Notes: a model not told the origin generated them from the letters alone. A stretch of 64,000 nt of DNA from Hydrogenophaga sp. BPS33 (GCF_009859475.1 NZ_CP044550.1:248001-312000), one strand, 5' to 3'. Positions 42,064 through 51,230 are shown, counted from the first letter of the stretch. Made by a program: numbers and translations.

Positions 42064-42839
42064 TGCGCGCGCTCCTCGGCATCGCTAAAGTAGGTGACAA
42101 GAATGCCCAGGGGGTTTGCCAGCAATGCGGCTTCCTGGGTTGCGGGCGTCAGCCGGTAGTTCAGGGTGACGCGGTATCGCTTGATGCGGTCGGCGGCCGG
42201 TGCGCTCGAACCGACCCGCTCGGTGGTCGTGATGAAAATGAAGGCCGTTCCGCGGGCGCTTGCGTCGACAGCCGTCACCTTGACCTCGCGCGCCAGGTCC
42301 TTCTCGTTGCGAATGCGCTCGAAAACGCGTTCGCGCGCACGAAACTCCGTGAACTGCGCCACGGCCTTGTCAGCGGCGCGGCTGTTCGCCCAGCGCATTT
42401 GTTCGGACGTTCGCAGCGGATCGAGGGTGTAGACAGCCTCCACCCAGCGCGCCAGCTCGGCCTTGATCACCGCCAGATTCGGGTCGATCCTCTCGACCTG
42501 GACTGGACGGTTGACGATGCCCGTCTCGGGATTGATCTCCACTACCCATGGACGCACTTCCTTGAGCGGCAGCAGAACCGACACCGAGGCGACCGCCGCG
42601 ATCGCGAGCAGGATCGACAGCATCGCCACGACGAACCAGCGGGCAGCATCCACTTTGGAGGAGCCGTAGATCTCGGCGAACGCCGCCATCCCCTTGCCGA
42701 AGACGACTGCCGGCGTGTTCGGCTGATTGGCCATTGCAGCGATGGCGTCGACCTTCTTGGCCTTCTTGCCGGGTGTGTCCTCTGACGGGACCAGTGGTCC
42801 GTTTCCTTTAGTGGGTCTGGATCGATTGAAAAAAGACAT
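42060..42839 (-). CDS. virB8: VirB8/TrbF, T4SS inner-membrane assembly protein
   Basis: A 259-residue VirB8/TrbF protein: a cytoplasmic N-terminus, one membrane segment (FVVAMLSILLAIAAVASVSVL) and the periplasmic NTF2-like domain (RPWVVEINPETGIVNRP, NYRLTPATQEAALLANPLGILVTYF). It nucleates the T4SS and contacts VirB10. AAAGG precedes the ATG. A terminator and a 120-bp leader with a palindrome stand upstream, so virB8-B9-B10 and the pilus genes probably form one transcription unit separate from the virB11-B1 genes. Confidence 0.92.
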   Translation of the reverse strand: MSFFNRSRPTKGNGPLVPSEDTPGKKAKKVDAIAAMANQPNTPAVVFGKGMAAFAEIYGSSKVDAARWFVVAMLSILLAIAAVASVSVLLPLKEVRPWVVEINPETGIVNRPVQVERIDPNLAVIKAELARWVEAVYTLDPLRTSEQMRWANSRAADKAVAQFTEFRARERVFERIRNEKDLAREVKVTAVDASARGTAFIFITTTERVGSSAPAADRIKRYRVTLNYRLTPATQEAALLANPLGILVTYFSDAEERAQ

Positions 42840-42956
42840 GAGCGGTACCTTTCCCGGACGATGCTAAGGACGAAGTGCCCACAGGCAGGGACGTTCAACG
42901 TCTGCGTTTCACCGCATAGCCCCGGGAAAGGGCCCTCACTTGGACTGCTCTGATCG
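42840..42956. promoter_or_regulatory. Leader/promoter region of the virB8-pil unit with operator-like palindrome
   Basis: Between a terminator and the VirB8 start lie the perfect odd palindrome GACGTTCAACGTC (42891-42903) and a 9-bp inverted repeat CTTTCCCGG (42849-42857) / CCGGGAAAG (42922-42930). The position fits an operator for the T4SS-core/pilus operon. No -35/-10 pair could be assigned with confidence. Confidence 0.45.
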
Positions 42957-42982
42957 AAAAAAAAGCCAGCTCGACGGCTGGC
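42957..42982 (-). terminator. Rho-independent terminator behind the virB11-B1 unit
   Basis: On the minus strand GCCAGC/GCTGGC forms a 6-bp GC stem with a 6-base loop, followed by eight T. It lies 20 bases behind the small membrane-protein gene at 43004 and separates it from virB8. Confidence 0.85.
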
Positions 42983-43003
42983 CATTTCAGGGGTGGTGCG
43001 AAC

Positions 43004-43462
43004 CTAGAACCACACGCTCCATCCCCACCGCGCAAAAGCGGCCACGGCAAGGCATGCGCCCACGATTGCCCCCACGATCAACCACGGCTGTTCGGTGGCG
43101 ATCTTCGTGACCGACATCCGCACGGCAAGGCTCGGTTGGTCATCGAGGATTGCCCTTCGTTGCTGCTGCAAGTACGCGATGGCTTCGCGCTCATCGACTT
43201 GCTCAAGCGCATTTTCGATTTGCTGAATGCGGTCGTACAGGCTCCCCGCAGGGTCCAGCCCTTCGTACCAGTTCGTGACGTTTTCGAGCTCCGACCGCGC
43301 CTCGCTCGCCGGGATATCCCCCAGCGCTACGGCAGGCACGGCGGCTCCTTTCTGGCGTGCTGGCCTGCCATGCAACGCTGCGAGCACATCGAGGATGCGC
43401 AGTCGCTCGCTCTCGGGGAGCCCCAGCAGCAGCTGCAGAAGTTCTTCAGTTGTCTTGCTCAT
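43004..43462 (-). CDS. Hypothetical membrane-anchored protein, 152 aa
   Basis: Not a family I recognise. The protein has a helical N-terminus (TTEELLQLLLGLPESERLRIL), a central region with charged helices (EQVDEREAIAYLQQQRR) and one C-terminal membrane segment (PWLIVGAIVGACLAVAAFA), suggesting a tail-anchored inner-membrane protein with a cytoplasmic domain. The start ATG 43462 follows the VirB1 stop by 38 bp; longer in-frame starts overlap VirB1 and read as its shadow. Last gene before a terminator, so part of the T4SS unit; an accessory or regulatory role is possible. Confidence 0.6.
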   Translation of the reverse strand: MSKTTEELLQLLLGLPESERLRILDVLAALHGRPARQKGAAVPAVALGDIPASEARSELENVTNWYEGLDPAGSLYDRIQQIENALEQVDEREAIAYLQQQRRAILDDQPSLAVRMSVTKIATEQPWLIVGAIVGACLAVAAFARWGWSVWF

Positions 43463-43499
43463 CGATATTCCAGTTGCCATGGATGGGCGCGAGTTCGGT

Positions 43500-44114
43500 T
43501 CACTGGTCGAACGCCATGAGGCCCGAGCTTTCCGCCTTGGCGACTCGGGAGCCAGTCGGCTTCTTCGCGCCTCCCTCTTGGGCCACGGCCTTGAATCCGC
43601 ATGCCTCAAGGGACTTCGTACGCCGGCGAGGCTCTTCCACCACCTTCCAGTCCACCAGAGCGTTCCACACCAGGTCGACGTACCGATCGTTGTAGCAACG
43701 CGAGACAGAGTGATAGGCGCCCACGGCAAACCACGTGTTTCCGTACTGGCGATATTGCTTGGATAGATGCCACGCTGCCACGTAGGTCGATACGCATGGA
43801 TCGAGCAGGTCGGTTCCGCTGATCCCATGCTTGGATAGCTCGCGCAGATGGATGGTGTTGATCTGTGCCATCCCGATGTCTTTTGTGCCGTTCGGGTTTC
43901 GGTTGACCGCCCCCGGGTTGAAATTGCTCTCCACCTTGAGGATTGCCTTGAGCACCCACGGATTCACCGAGTGGCGTTCGGCTGCCGCGACCACGCATCG
44001 TGTGGCCGGCGTCAGCGCCATATCCTCCAAACGCGGAATGGCTCCTGCCGACTGCGCGCTTGCGCCGCTCGCGATCACAACGCCCGCCAGAAGCAGGCCC
44101 ATCATTCGTTTCAT
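43500..44114 (-). CDS. virB1: VirB1-like lytic transglycosylase
   Basis: A 204-residue exported SLT-fold transglycosylase that opens the peptidoglycan for the T4SS and perhaps the pilus. Signal peptide LLLAGVVIASGASAQS; catalytic Glu62 in LKVESNFNPGAVN; then the GMAQIN and AWHLSKQYRQYG motifs of the VirB1/PilT(R64) group. The start ATG 44114 matches the signal peptide, and the longer in-frame start reads into the AAA+ gene in another frame. Because the pilus operon has no R64-type PilT transglycosylase, this one may serve both machines. Confidence 0.9.
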   Translation of the reverse strand: MKRMMGLLLAGVVIASGASAQSAGAIPRLEDMALTPATRCVVAAAERHSVNPWVLKAILKVESNFNPGAVNRNPNGTKDIGMAQINTIHLRELSKHGISGTDLLDPCVSTYVAAWHLSKQYRQYGNTWFAVGAYHSVSRCYNDRYVDLVWNALVDWKVVEEPRRRTKSLEACGFKAVAQEGGAKKPTGSRVAKAESSGLMAFDQ

Positions 44115-44116
44115 GC

Positions 44117-46141
44117 TTAGAGAACCGTCCTGACTGCCTGGTCGAGATCGGCCTGGCAGAGCACGACCGGCGTTACTCGCCGCGAAATAGCCCGGTTGAG
44201 CGCTGCCTGGGCAACGGCTTCGGCGTTGGCGATGCTCTCGCCCTCCACAGCTTTGCCAACGGCGGCCAGCGTCAAACCTGCTCCCAGCTTCACCTTGCGA
44301 CGGGCGAACCACTGTTCAAGGTAGACACCCATCGCCTCGGCATTCGGGCGCTCAAACAGCACCTTCTCGGTGAAGCGTCCACCGCGCAGCAAGGCGGCGT
44401 CGATCTGCTCCGGGTTGTTCGTCGCAGCCACCCAGACCACATCCTTGACGCGGTCGTTCACGCCATCCATGAGCGTGAGCAGCTTGTTGGTGGCTTCGGT
44501 GTTGGGCGAGTAGTCTCGGCTCTTGAGCAGCTCGTCGGCCTCGTCCACGAAAATCATGCAGGGGCGCAGTTCCTTGGCCTTGGCGTAGAGCTTTTCCAGT
44601 GCCTTGGGGTCACGAGCAAGGTCCGCGCCGGTCGCCGGCAGGAAGGCCCAATCGATGGCTTTCGCCAGGGCTTTCGCAGTGGCAGTCTTGCCAGTACCGG
44701 GAGGGCCGTAGAACAGCACGCCGGTAGGCAGTGTGCCGCCATGCGACTCGGTGTGCTCAGGGTCGGCCATGCGCCCGGCGACCAGCTCCAGCATGTCGCG
44801 GGTGGTCGGCGTTAGCACCAGTTCTTCCATGGGCTTGACGTTCTCCAGCGTCGTGCCTTTGCGGCCCTGCAGCGTTCGCAGCGCGCCCATGAAGTCTTCG
44901 AACGCCGGCTGGGTCTTCCCCTCGCGCTCAAGATATGAAGGCAGTTCCTCGGTGACGGCCAGGATGCGCTTGACGGAAAAACCATTCCATCGGCACGCAA
45001 CCGCTTCGACGAGCGCCTCATCGACGAGGGCTTTTGGCAGGTTGGTCTTCAAGCCGAATTTAAGCAGGCCAACCCGGGCCTCGCTGTCGGGCGGCGTGAT
45101 CTCGACCTTGAAGTCAAAGCGGCCCTCACGGATGCCCGCGCCGTCCAGGCGGTCGATGTGGTTGGTGGCAGCCACAAGGATGACACGGTCCTTGCGAACG
45201 TCGACCATGAGCGTGAGCAGCGCGTTAACCACGTCGCGATCCTCTTTCACGCCTTGACCGGCTCCGCCATCACGCGATTCGAGGAAGCTGTCAACCTCAT
45301 CGACGAACAGCACGCAGGGCTGGTTGGCACGCGCCTCGGCGAATACGGCATTGATGCGTGAGGACTTTTCGCCCACCCAGGGACTGGCCACGTCCGCGTA
45401 CGACAACTGGAACAGCGGGAGCTTGAGTTCGCCGGCCAGGGCCTCGGCGAAGACAGTCTTGCCGTTGCCCGGCTCGCCAGAGAGCAGGATGCCGTTGCGC
45501 GCGGTCTTGCCATCGGCTCGGCGAGCCACGATTACGTTGGCGGCTTCATTCAGGCGGGCCTTGATCTCGGCGTTGCCGAAGATGTCCTTGAAGGTGGTCT
45601 TCGGGTGAACACGGCGTGCGACCGACTTCTCCGTCATAGCCACCTTGTTCGACACCCGGGTTCGGGTAGCGGTGATTTCGCCGGTCGCCAACGGGCCAAC
45701 CCGTGCGAGCACCGCGAGTAGCGTCATCCAGGCAACGTAACCAGCCAGCAGCGCCATTGGGAGACCCATAGGCTGGCTGGAGAAGAACAGCATCAGGACC
45801 AGGAAACACGCCCCCAGGCCTGCAAGCGTTGGAGCCGCAACCTGCATGAAGACCGATCCGCTGATGGTCAGGTCGCCCAGTGCCACGCGGGCGATCACTC
45901 GCCAGATCAGCGCACAGCCGCCCAAGGCTGACAGGATGAAGATGGGCGCGAAGATGCTGGCTGCCGGCTCTGCGCGGCTTCCCAGTTCGACGCCCGCACC
46001 CCATCCCATGTAGCCACGAAAGCTCTGCCATGCGATCGCCGAAAGCCAGAAGCCCTTGACGACGACGACGATGAGCATGGACAGTCTCGCTGCCAACGAT
46101 TCAGCATGGAAGAAGACGTTCTGGAAAAGGGTCTTGAGCAT
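44117..46141 (-). CDS. Membrane-anchored tandem AAA+ ATPase
   Basis: A 674-residue protein with several N-terminal membrane segments (within residues ~20-150) and two AAA+ modules. D1 has Walker A GEPGNGKT (222-229), FVDEVDSF and the ATNHIDRLDGAGIREGRFD block. D2 has GPPGTGKT, FVDEADELLKS and ATNNPEQIDAALLRGGRF with the second-region Arg finger. The layout is like FtsH/Cdc48-type unfoldases but without a protease domain. It lies inside the T4SS operon between virB6 and virB1. Remodelling or clearing of T4SS subunits, or substrate unfolding, is a plausible role. ATG 46141 has AGAGG upstream. Confidence 0.82.
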   Translation of the reverse strand: MLKTLFQNVFFHAESLAARLSMLIVVVVKGFWLSAIAWQSFRGYMGWGAGVELGSRAEPAASIFAPIFILSALGGCALIWRVIARVALGDLTISGSVFMQVAAPTLAGLGACFLVLMLFFSSQPMGLPMALLAGYVAWMTLLAVLARVGPLATGEITATRTRVSNKVAMTEKSVARRVHPKTTFKDIFGNAEIKARLNEAANVIVARRADGKTARNGILLSGEPGNGKTVFAEALAGELKLPLFQLSYADVASPWVGEKSSRINAVFAEARANQPCVLFVDEVDSFLESRDGGAGQGVKEDRDVVNALLTLMVDVRKDRVILVAATNHIDRLDGAGIREGRFDFKVEITPPDSEARVGLLKFGLKTNLPKALVDEALVEAVACRWNGFSVKRILAVTEELPSYLEREGKTQPAFEDFMGALRTLQGRKGTTLENVKPMEELVLTPTTRDMLELVAGRMADPEHTESHGGTLPTGVLFYGPPGTGKTATAKALAKAIDWAFLPATGADLARDPKALEKLYAKAKELRPCMIFVDEADELLKSRDYSPNTEATNKLLTLMDGVNDRVKDVVWVAATNNPEQIDAALLRGGRFTEKVLFERPNAEAMGVYLEQWFARRKVKLGAGLTLAAVGKAVEGESIANAEAVAQAALNRAISRRVTPVVLCQADLDQAVRTVL

Positions 46142-46184
46142 ATGGCCTCTGATCTGGTACTGCACTCAACATACCGGAAGGTTG

Positions 46185-47561
46185 TCAAACTGCAATATCG
46201 GACGCCGCCTTTTTATCCGCAGCCGCCTTCTGCTTGAACGTCTTTTGATAGCCGCGGTCGTAACCTGCCTTTGATGCGCCCACGCGGTACGCCATATCGC
46301 GTTCTTGCCCATTCTTCGCGTGTCTGGCACCAACCGCAGACGAAACTCCACCGGAAGCGAGGTTCTTGATTCCACCTGCGGCGGCTCCCGTCGGCGCACT
46401 AACCGAAGACGACGCAATCCTGCCGCTCGGCGCCGTGGTCAGGCCCTTGATCCCGCCGAACCCTGTAGAACCCGCGCTACCCGACAGCAGGCCCGTGGCA
46501 ATGGACGGCACCTGCATCAACATCAGTGTGCTCAACAGGGAGATGATCATCATCATCGCGTGCATAAGCAGATCAGCTGTCATCTTCTCGGACGACTGTG
46601 CCGCCGCCATCTCTGCCACCATCTGCGCCTGAACCTGACTGAGCGACGAAAGGATCGAAGACGCTGCAGTGAGCAGGAATGCAAGCACGATCTTCATCAT
46701 GCAGGCGCCCAGCAAGAATTTGAGCCAGGAGTCGAATATCCAGGAAAGCGGCTTGAACATGAAGAACGGCACCATGACAGGTGCGAGCGCCAAGACCAAC
46801 GTCAGCGACACAAACGACATGATCACTGTCGCCATCCCTCCAACAGCCGCGATCACCAAGAAAAGGATGGTCAACCCCTTCGCGAGCATCGTACCGATGA
46901 GAGACATGGCCGCTGGCAGCCAACTCGTCGGATCAAAGGCCGAGGAGATATCCGATGTTGGCATTTGCGTGACGGTCGCGATTGCGGAGAAAACCGGATT
47001 TGCAACTGTCTCCAATGCGGCCGACAGCGTGCCCATTTGCCCGCCTCCCAAGGCCGTACCCACCGACGTCATAAAGGCCTCAATGCCTTTCGCGGCCGAT
47101 TGGTCCAGGAACGTGTAGACGAAGGCGAAAGACACCCAAATCGGCACCCACTCGCCGATCAGTTCCCCAAAGCCCCTTCCAGCCGCCATCGTCTTCACGG
47201 CAGTCCAGACCATTAGGGCGACCAGAAAGAAGCCGGCAATGATATTGCCCATCTCCTTGAGATTGCCATTCGCGAGCTTTTGCAGGGCTTGATCTACCGC
47301 CTCGGACACACGCGGCACCAGTTGCTGCATGCCGACGTCATAGGATGATTTCGCCGCTGGAGCTGCGGCCTGACCATTCCCCGCATCTTGGGCTCCAACC
47401 AACGCACTCGCGAAAGCGGCGATGAGGATCAACGTGAGCACGAGATTGCGGGGGCGCATGAACCTCGCGCGCTTGTCCGCCAGCCAATCAATTGTGGGTT
47501 CGACAATGCGGCCAACCCAATAGCCGAAGATGATGTTCGCCTGCATGTTCATGGTCCGCAT
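46185..47561 (-). CDS. virB6: VirB6/TrbL, T4SS polytopic inner-membrane protein
   Basis: A 458-residue polytopic membrane protein of the TrbL/VirB6 family: a long periplasmic loop after the first helix, then about six hydrophobic segments (for example IIAGFFLVALMVWTAV, LTILFLVIAAVGGMATVI, LTLVLALAPVMVPFFMF) and a cytoplasmic Gly/Ala/Ser-rich tail ending in Lys-rich helices. It forms the inner-membrane channel with VirB8/B10 and the substrate path. It lies between virB5 and the AAA+ ATPase in operon order. Confidence 0.88.
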   Translation of the reverse strand: MRTMNMQANIIFGYWVGRIVEPTIDWLADKRARFMRPRNLVLTLILIAAFASALVGAQDAGNGQAAAPAAKSSYDVGMQQLVPRVSEAVDQALQKLANGNLKEMGNIIAGFFLVALMVWTAVKTMAAGRGFGELIGEWVPIWVSFAFVYTFLDQSAAKGIEAFMTSVGTALGGGQMGTLSAALETVANPVFSAIATVTQMPTSDISSAFDPTSWLPAAMSLIGTMLAKGLTILFLVIAAVGGMATVIMSFVSLTLVLALAPVMVPFFMFKPLSWIFDSWLKFLLGACMMKIVLAFLLTAASSILSSLSQVQAQMVAEMAAAQSSEKMTADLLMHAMMMIISLLSTLMLMQVPSIATGLLSGSAGSTGFGGIKGLTTAPSGRIASSSVSAPTGAAAGGIKNLASGGVSSAVGARHAKNGQERDMAYRVGASKAGYDRGYQKTFKQKAAADKKAASDIAV

Positions 47562-47575
47562 TGCCGTCTACCGCA

Positions 47576-48337
47576 TCACTTATTGAGGACAGCCTTGGCC
47601 GCGGCTTGCTGGCGGTCGCGGACCGCCTGCTCCTGTTTGCTCATCCGCGTCAACTCAGATGCGGTGCGCTCTTTCGTGACCGCAGCATCCGCTTGTGCTC
47701 GCGATTGCTCCTGCATGGTGGCCACGATCGTTTCGGTCATCTTCGCGTTCTGCAGCACCAAACGGTTCATTTGTTTGTTCAGAACCTGCAGGGATTGCTG
47801 CGTACCTGCGGCGTTCGCGATCATTGGCTCAAAGCTACGAGCGGCTTCATAGTCGTTTTTGACTTGATCCAGGACCGATGCCTCGTACTGCATGCGGTTG
47901 ATCGCCCGCTTGTTCTGGTTCCGCGCATCCGCGTGCACCGTTTCAACGTATTTTTCCCACGTGAGACCGCTAAGTCGCGCCTCCGAGATCCGAGCCTCCA
48001 TCATTTTCTTCTGCTCATCCAACGAGCCATACAGACTCGTGAGCGCCTTTGCATAGGCGAGAAGATCTGCCTCGGATTTCTGGTTGTGCGAAGCGTTGCT
48101 AGGCATTGATCCGAACTTGGCGTTGTTCGCGATATCGATCGCGTACTGCTTGTTCTGGACGGCAAGCGCGGAGACCTCTGCCTTCGCCGACTTCGCCGAG
48201 TCCGCAGCCACTAAAAGCAGTTGAATATTGTTCATGATCTGCGTGAACTCCGAAGCTACCCAGGCCATCGCTGACATGGGTGATGCCAACGCGACTGAGA
48301 CAACTGCGGCTTGGACGATGGATTTACGCTTGGACAT
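47576..48337 (-). CDS. virB5: VirB5/TrbJ-like T4SS pilus-associated protein
   Basis: A 253-residue exported, strongly helical protein with signal peptide (AAVVSVALASPMSAMA) and the TrbJ/VirB5-like pattern FTQIMNNIQLLLVAADSAKS, GLTWEKYVETVHADARNQNK and long coiled-coil C-terminal helices. VirB5/TrbJ act at the tip of the conjugative pilus or in entry exclusion. Its start overlaps the VirB4 stop by 14 bp and it precedes VirB6, the usual virB order. Confidence 0.82.
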   Translation of the reverse strand: MSKRKSIVQAAVVSVALASPMSAMAWVASEFTQIMNNIQLLLVAADSAKSAKAEVSALAVQNKQYAIDIANNAKFGSMPSNASHNQKSEADLLAYAKALTSLYGSLDEQKKMMEARISEARLSGLTWEKYVETVHADARNQNKRAINRMQYEASVLDQVKNDYEAARSFEPMIANAAGTQQSLQVLNKQMNRLVLQNAKMTETIVATMQEQSRAQADAAVTKERTASELTRMSKQEQAVRDRQQAAAKAVLNK

Positions 48338-50864
48338 TGAGGACCTCCTTCAAAAATTTCATTTCCCAGTTGGCTTCACGAGAAGCCGCATACATGGCGA
48401 GCTGCTCGCGCTTGGCTTCCTGCGTCGTGGCTTCGTTGATCGCGATCACGGCGTGTGGCATCTTCGTGTTGACAAGTCGCGTCACGGTAGGCCGAACCAG
48501 CAGGTAGTCGCGCTTGGGGATCGCACCGGCCAGCAACTCCATTTGCGCATCGGTGGTACCAAACACGGAACGGAACAACTCGGCTTGCTCATGCACGGAC
48601 GACTTCACCGCAGGCAGGAAGATCTGCGTGGGGATGTTGGTCACAAAACTCCCAATGTTGGGAAGGCGCGCGATCTCGTCGAGTGCTTGCGTGGCGAACA
48701 TGACAAAGGCGCGCTTCTTGCGGAATGTTCGCAACCAGTCTTCCATCTTCTGCGCGAAGACGGGGTTGGACAGCATGTACCAGGCCTCTTCCACGTAGAT
48801 CAGCGTGGGCGTGGTGCCATTCAGACTGCGCTCGATGCAGTAGAAAGCGTAGTCCATGAATGGGCTGGCCAGCTGGGGCGTCTCCAGGATGCCGCCGCAC
48901 TCCATGCAAACCATGTGGGTCAGCTTGAAGTTGTCTTCGTCGTTGTCGAAGTAGTTGGCGTATGGGCCCGCGCCGTAGTCATCATCGGAGTCCGACCGGT
49001 CCACATACGGAGCCAGCTTTGCTGCCAGGTCACGGTTCTCGCCGGCAATCAGCGCGTAGACCGCCGAGAGACGCCAAGCCGACTCCGGGCTTCGGCGCAG
49101 GCCCTGGATTGCCGAGAAGATGGTCGCGCTCTCGGTTGGCGAGATATCGCTTCCGCCCGCCGTGATCAGCACCTCGATCCACTGGCGCAGGCGCATGTCG
49201 TCCTTGTTCTGCATCATGACCTTGACTGGGTTCATGCCGCGGTCGCGCCCCTTCGGGCCTGAGTCGATGTGTTTGCCCCCCATCAGAACCGCGCCCATCA
49301 TCAGGCTGTAGTCCTTGTCGAAGATGTACGTCTGAGCGGGCGTGTACTTCTGGAACTGAGCAATGAGCAGGGTCATCAGCGATGTCTTGCCCGAGCCCGA
49401 GCCGCCGATGATTGCCGTGTGTCCAAGATCACCCTCATGGGGGTTGAAGTCATAGGAGACGCCGTAGGGCGTTAGGAACCTGCACAGCGGAGGAACTTCG
49501 CGGCCCAGCACGCGCGAGAACAAGGGGTGGAGTTCTTCGCCGCGCGTGATGGTCCGGATAGGCGCCAAATCGGCGATGTTCGCTGAGGACGCCAGTTTCC
49601 AACGCAAAGTCGCGTTGGAGTTTCCGGGGAGGCTGGTCAGGTAGGCCGACATCATCCCCTGGCGTTCGCGCACGATCGTGAAGCCACTGCTGCGCAGCGA
49701 GCCCGCCAGCTGGTCTGCCGCAACCTCGGCTTGACGTTGCGTGTCGCCAAGCGCCAAGAGGGTCATGTTGTAGTAGCCGTAGGTCAGATCCTCGGTGGTG
49801 AGCTCGACCAGCGCATCCTGTGCGTCTTGGGCCAGATGCAGGTTGCCGGTGTTGACCTTCTCACTGACCTGGTCGAACAGCCTTTCGAACACACGCGTAA
49901 CGACCGACTTGACCTCGGAGCGGTAGAACATCTCCGCGTCTTGGATTGCCTTCTCGGCCACCATGCGGTCCAGAAAGCGAAAGCACTGCACCAGCACATA
50001 CTCGCAGTCGGTTCCCATCAGACGATCAACGTCGTTGGAATACGCTTCCCTTGGCGTTCCAGTGGTAGACAGGGCTGCCACATAGGTGGCCTTGGTGGGC
50101 CCTTTGAACATCAACTGGTCATTGCGCCGCTCGATGGTGTCTGCCGCCAGGATCGTGTTCAGGAATGGGGTATCTCCCACCGAGGCGACAGGTCCACGTG
50201 GCGATGCCAGGTTGGCGCGGGAATAGAGTTCCCCCAGGAACTCCGGACCTTCCATCCGGCGAAATCCCAAGTTGTTTTGCACTACCCCGGCGAACGAGGC
50301 AATCACTTTCTCGAATTCCGAGGCCATCTCGGCGAGTTGACCACGCACCTGTGCGATGGCCCCCTTCTCGGTGAAACGGCGCTTGATGAGGCTGGCCGTG
50401 GCCTTGAGGACCTGCCCGTCGTGCTCTTGAATCTCGGCCGTTAGAGCTTCGAAGAATCGCTCCGACTTGTTCGGGAAGTTGTACGACAGGTAGATGTGCT
50501 GCCGAATCACCGCGTTTCGTTGCACCTTGCAGGCCGCGCCCCACTGCTCGTCGATGAGGCGGGCCACCGGGCTGGCGAATTCGCCGAAGTTGTAGCCGTC
50601 CGTGAATCGACGCTCCTGAATGCTCCAGAGGGTCACGCGATCGGTGAGCGCGCGCAAGGCGATCTGCAGCTGGTTAATGCGCTGGTCAACTTCGAAGTTT
50701 TCCTTGCCCTCGACGTCCTCACCGGCGAAGGCAAACCCCGCCAGGAGCGAGCCGTCCTGGCAAAGCACCAGACCAGGCGTAACCTGCCCGAACCATGGCA
50801 GGAGTTCAGCGAAACTTTTCGCGGCCTTGCGCGGCTTGGTGAAGAGGTCTTCGAATGAGAGCAT
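48324..50864 (-). CDS. virB4: VirB4/TrbE, T4SS assembly ATPase
   Basis: An 846-residue VirB4/TrbE ATPase that energises T4SS assembly and pilus growth. The N-terminal domain opens LPWFGQVTPGLVLCQDGSLL. The C-terminal motor has Walker A GGSGSGKTS and Walker B LIYVEEAWYML, followed by VMFATQALDEI. I use ATG 50864 (MLSFEDLF); an in-frame GTG at 50897 would add 11 residues and has a weak AGG site. It lies between virB3 and virB5. Confidence 0.92.
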   Translation of the reverse strand: MLSFEDLFTKPRKAAKSFAELLPWFGQVTPGLVLCQDGSLLAGFAFAGEDVEGKENFEVDQRINQLQIALRALTDRVTLWSIQERRFTDGYNFGEFASPVARLIDEQWGAACKVQRNAVIRQHIYLSYNFPNKSERFFEALTAEIQEHDGQVLKATASLIKRRFTEKGAIAQVRGQLAEMASEFEKVIASFAGVVQNNLGFRRMEGPEFLGELYSRANLASPRGPVASVGDTPFLNTILAADTIERRNDQLMFKGPTKATYVAALSTTGTPREAYSNDVDRLMGTDCEYVLVQCFRFLDRMVAEKAIQDAEMFYRSEVKSVVTRVFERLFDQVSEKVNTGNLHLAQDAQDALVELTTEDLTYGYYNMTLLALGDTQRQAEVAADQLAGSLRSSGFTIVRERQGMMSAYLTSLPGNSNATLRWKLASSANIADLAPIRTITRGEELHPLFSRVLGREVPPLCRFLTPYGVSYDFNPHEGDLGHTAIIGGSGSGKTSLMTLLIAQFQKYTPAQTYIFDKDYSLMMGAVLMGGKHIDSGPKGRDRGMNPVKVMMQNKDDMRLRQWIEVLITAGGSDISPTESATIFSAIQGLRRSPESAWRLSAVYALIAGENRDLAAKLAPYVDRSDSDDDYGAGPYANYFDNDEDNFKLTHMVCMECGGILETPQLASPFMDYAFYCIERSLNGTTPTLIYVEEAWYMLSNPVFAQKMEDWLRTFRKKRAFVMFATQALDEIARLPNIGSFVTNIPTQIFLPAVKSSVHEQAELFRSVFGTTDAQMELLAGAIPKRDYLLVRPTVTRLVNTKMPHAVIAINEATTQEAKREQLAMYAASREANWEMKFLKEVLNVQA

Positions 50865-50921
50865 GGCAATGCGACAGGGGAAGGTGAAATGAGGCACGCG
50901 CGGACCTAGCCGCGCGTGTGT

Positions 50922-51227
50922 TCAACGGGGCAATCCCTTGCCCCAGCCTCGCGGGCGACTGTTGAAGTCGCTCGGCCGAGGCGTTGCGTCGTAGACGTGG
51001 TCTTCGTTGAGGTAGTGAAGCAGGATGGCCATGAACTGGTCATCCTTCTTGGTCACCCACCGCGCGATCATGTAGAGGATTGCCAGGATTGGGTATGCCC
51101 AATACATCTTCGCCACCAGAGCAAACACACCGATGAAGACGATGCCTGCGAAACTCCCCTTCTCCACCCCCATGATCAGCTTGGGCCGGTGGAGCGAGAT
51201 GTGGAAGGGACTGGTCCGCGACGCCAC
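50922..51227 (-). CDS. virB3: VirB3/TrbD, T4SS inner-membrane protein
   Basis: A 101-residue VirB3/TrbD protein with the typical N-terminus (FHISLHRPKLIMGVEK) and a pair of close membrane segments (GIVFIGVFALVAKMYW and YPILAILYMIARWV). It is needed for pilus formation together with VirB4, whose gene follows. Translation begins at GTG 51227, immediately behind the VirB2 stop. Confidence 0.9.
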   Translation of the reverse strand: MASRTSPFHISLHRPKLIMGVEKGSFAGIVFIGVFALVAKMYWAYPILAILYMIARWVTKKDDQFMAILLHYLNEDHVYDATPRPSDFNSRPRGWGKGLPR

Positions 51228-51230
51228 GGC

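Noticed and set aside
43004..43828. Longer 274-codon version of the small membrane protein
   Set aside because: The first ~120 codons are a frame shadow of the VirB1 gene; the distinct protein begins at 43462.
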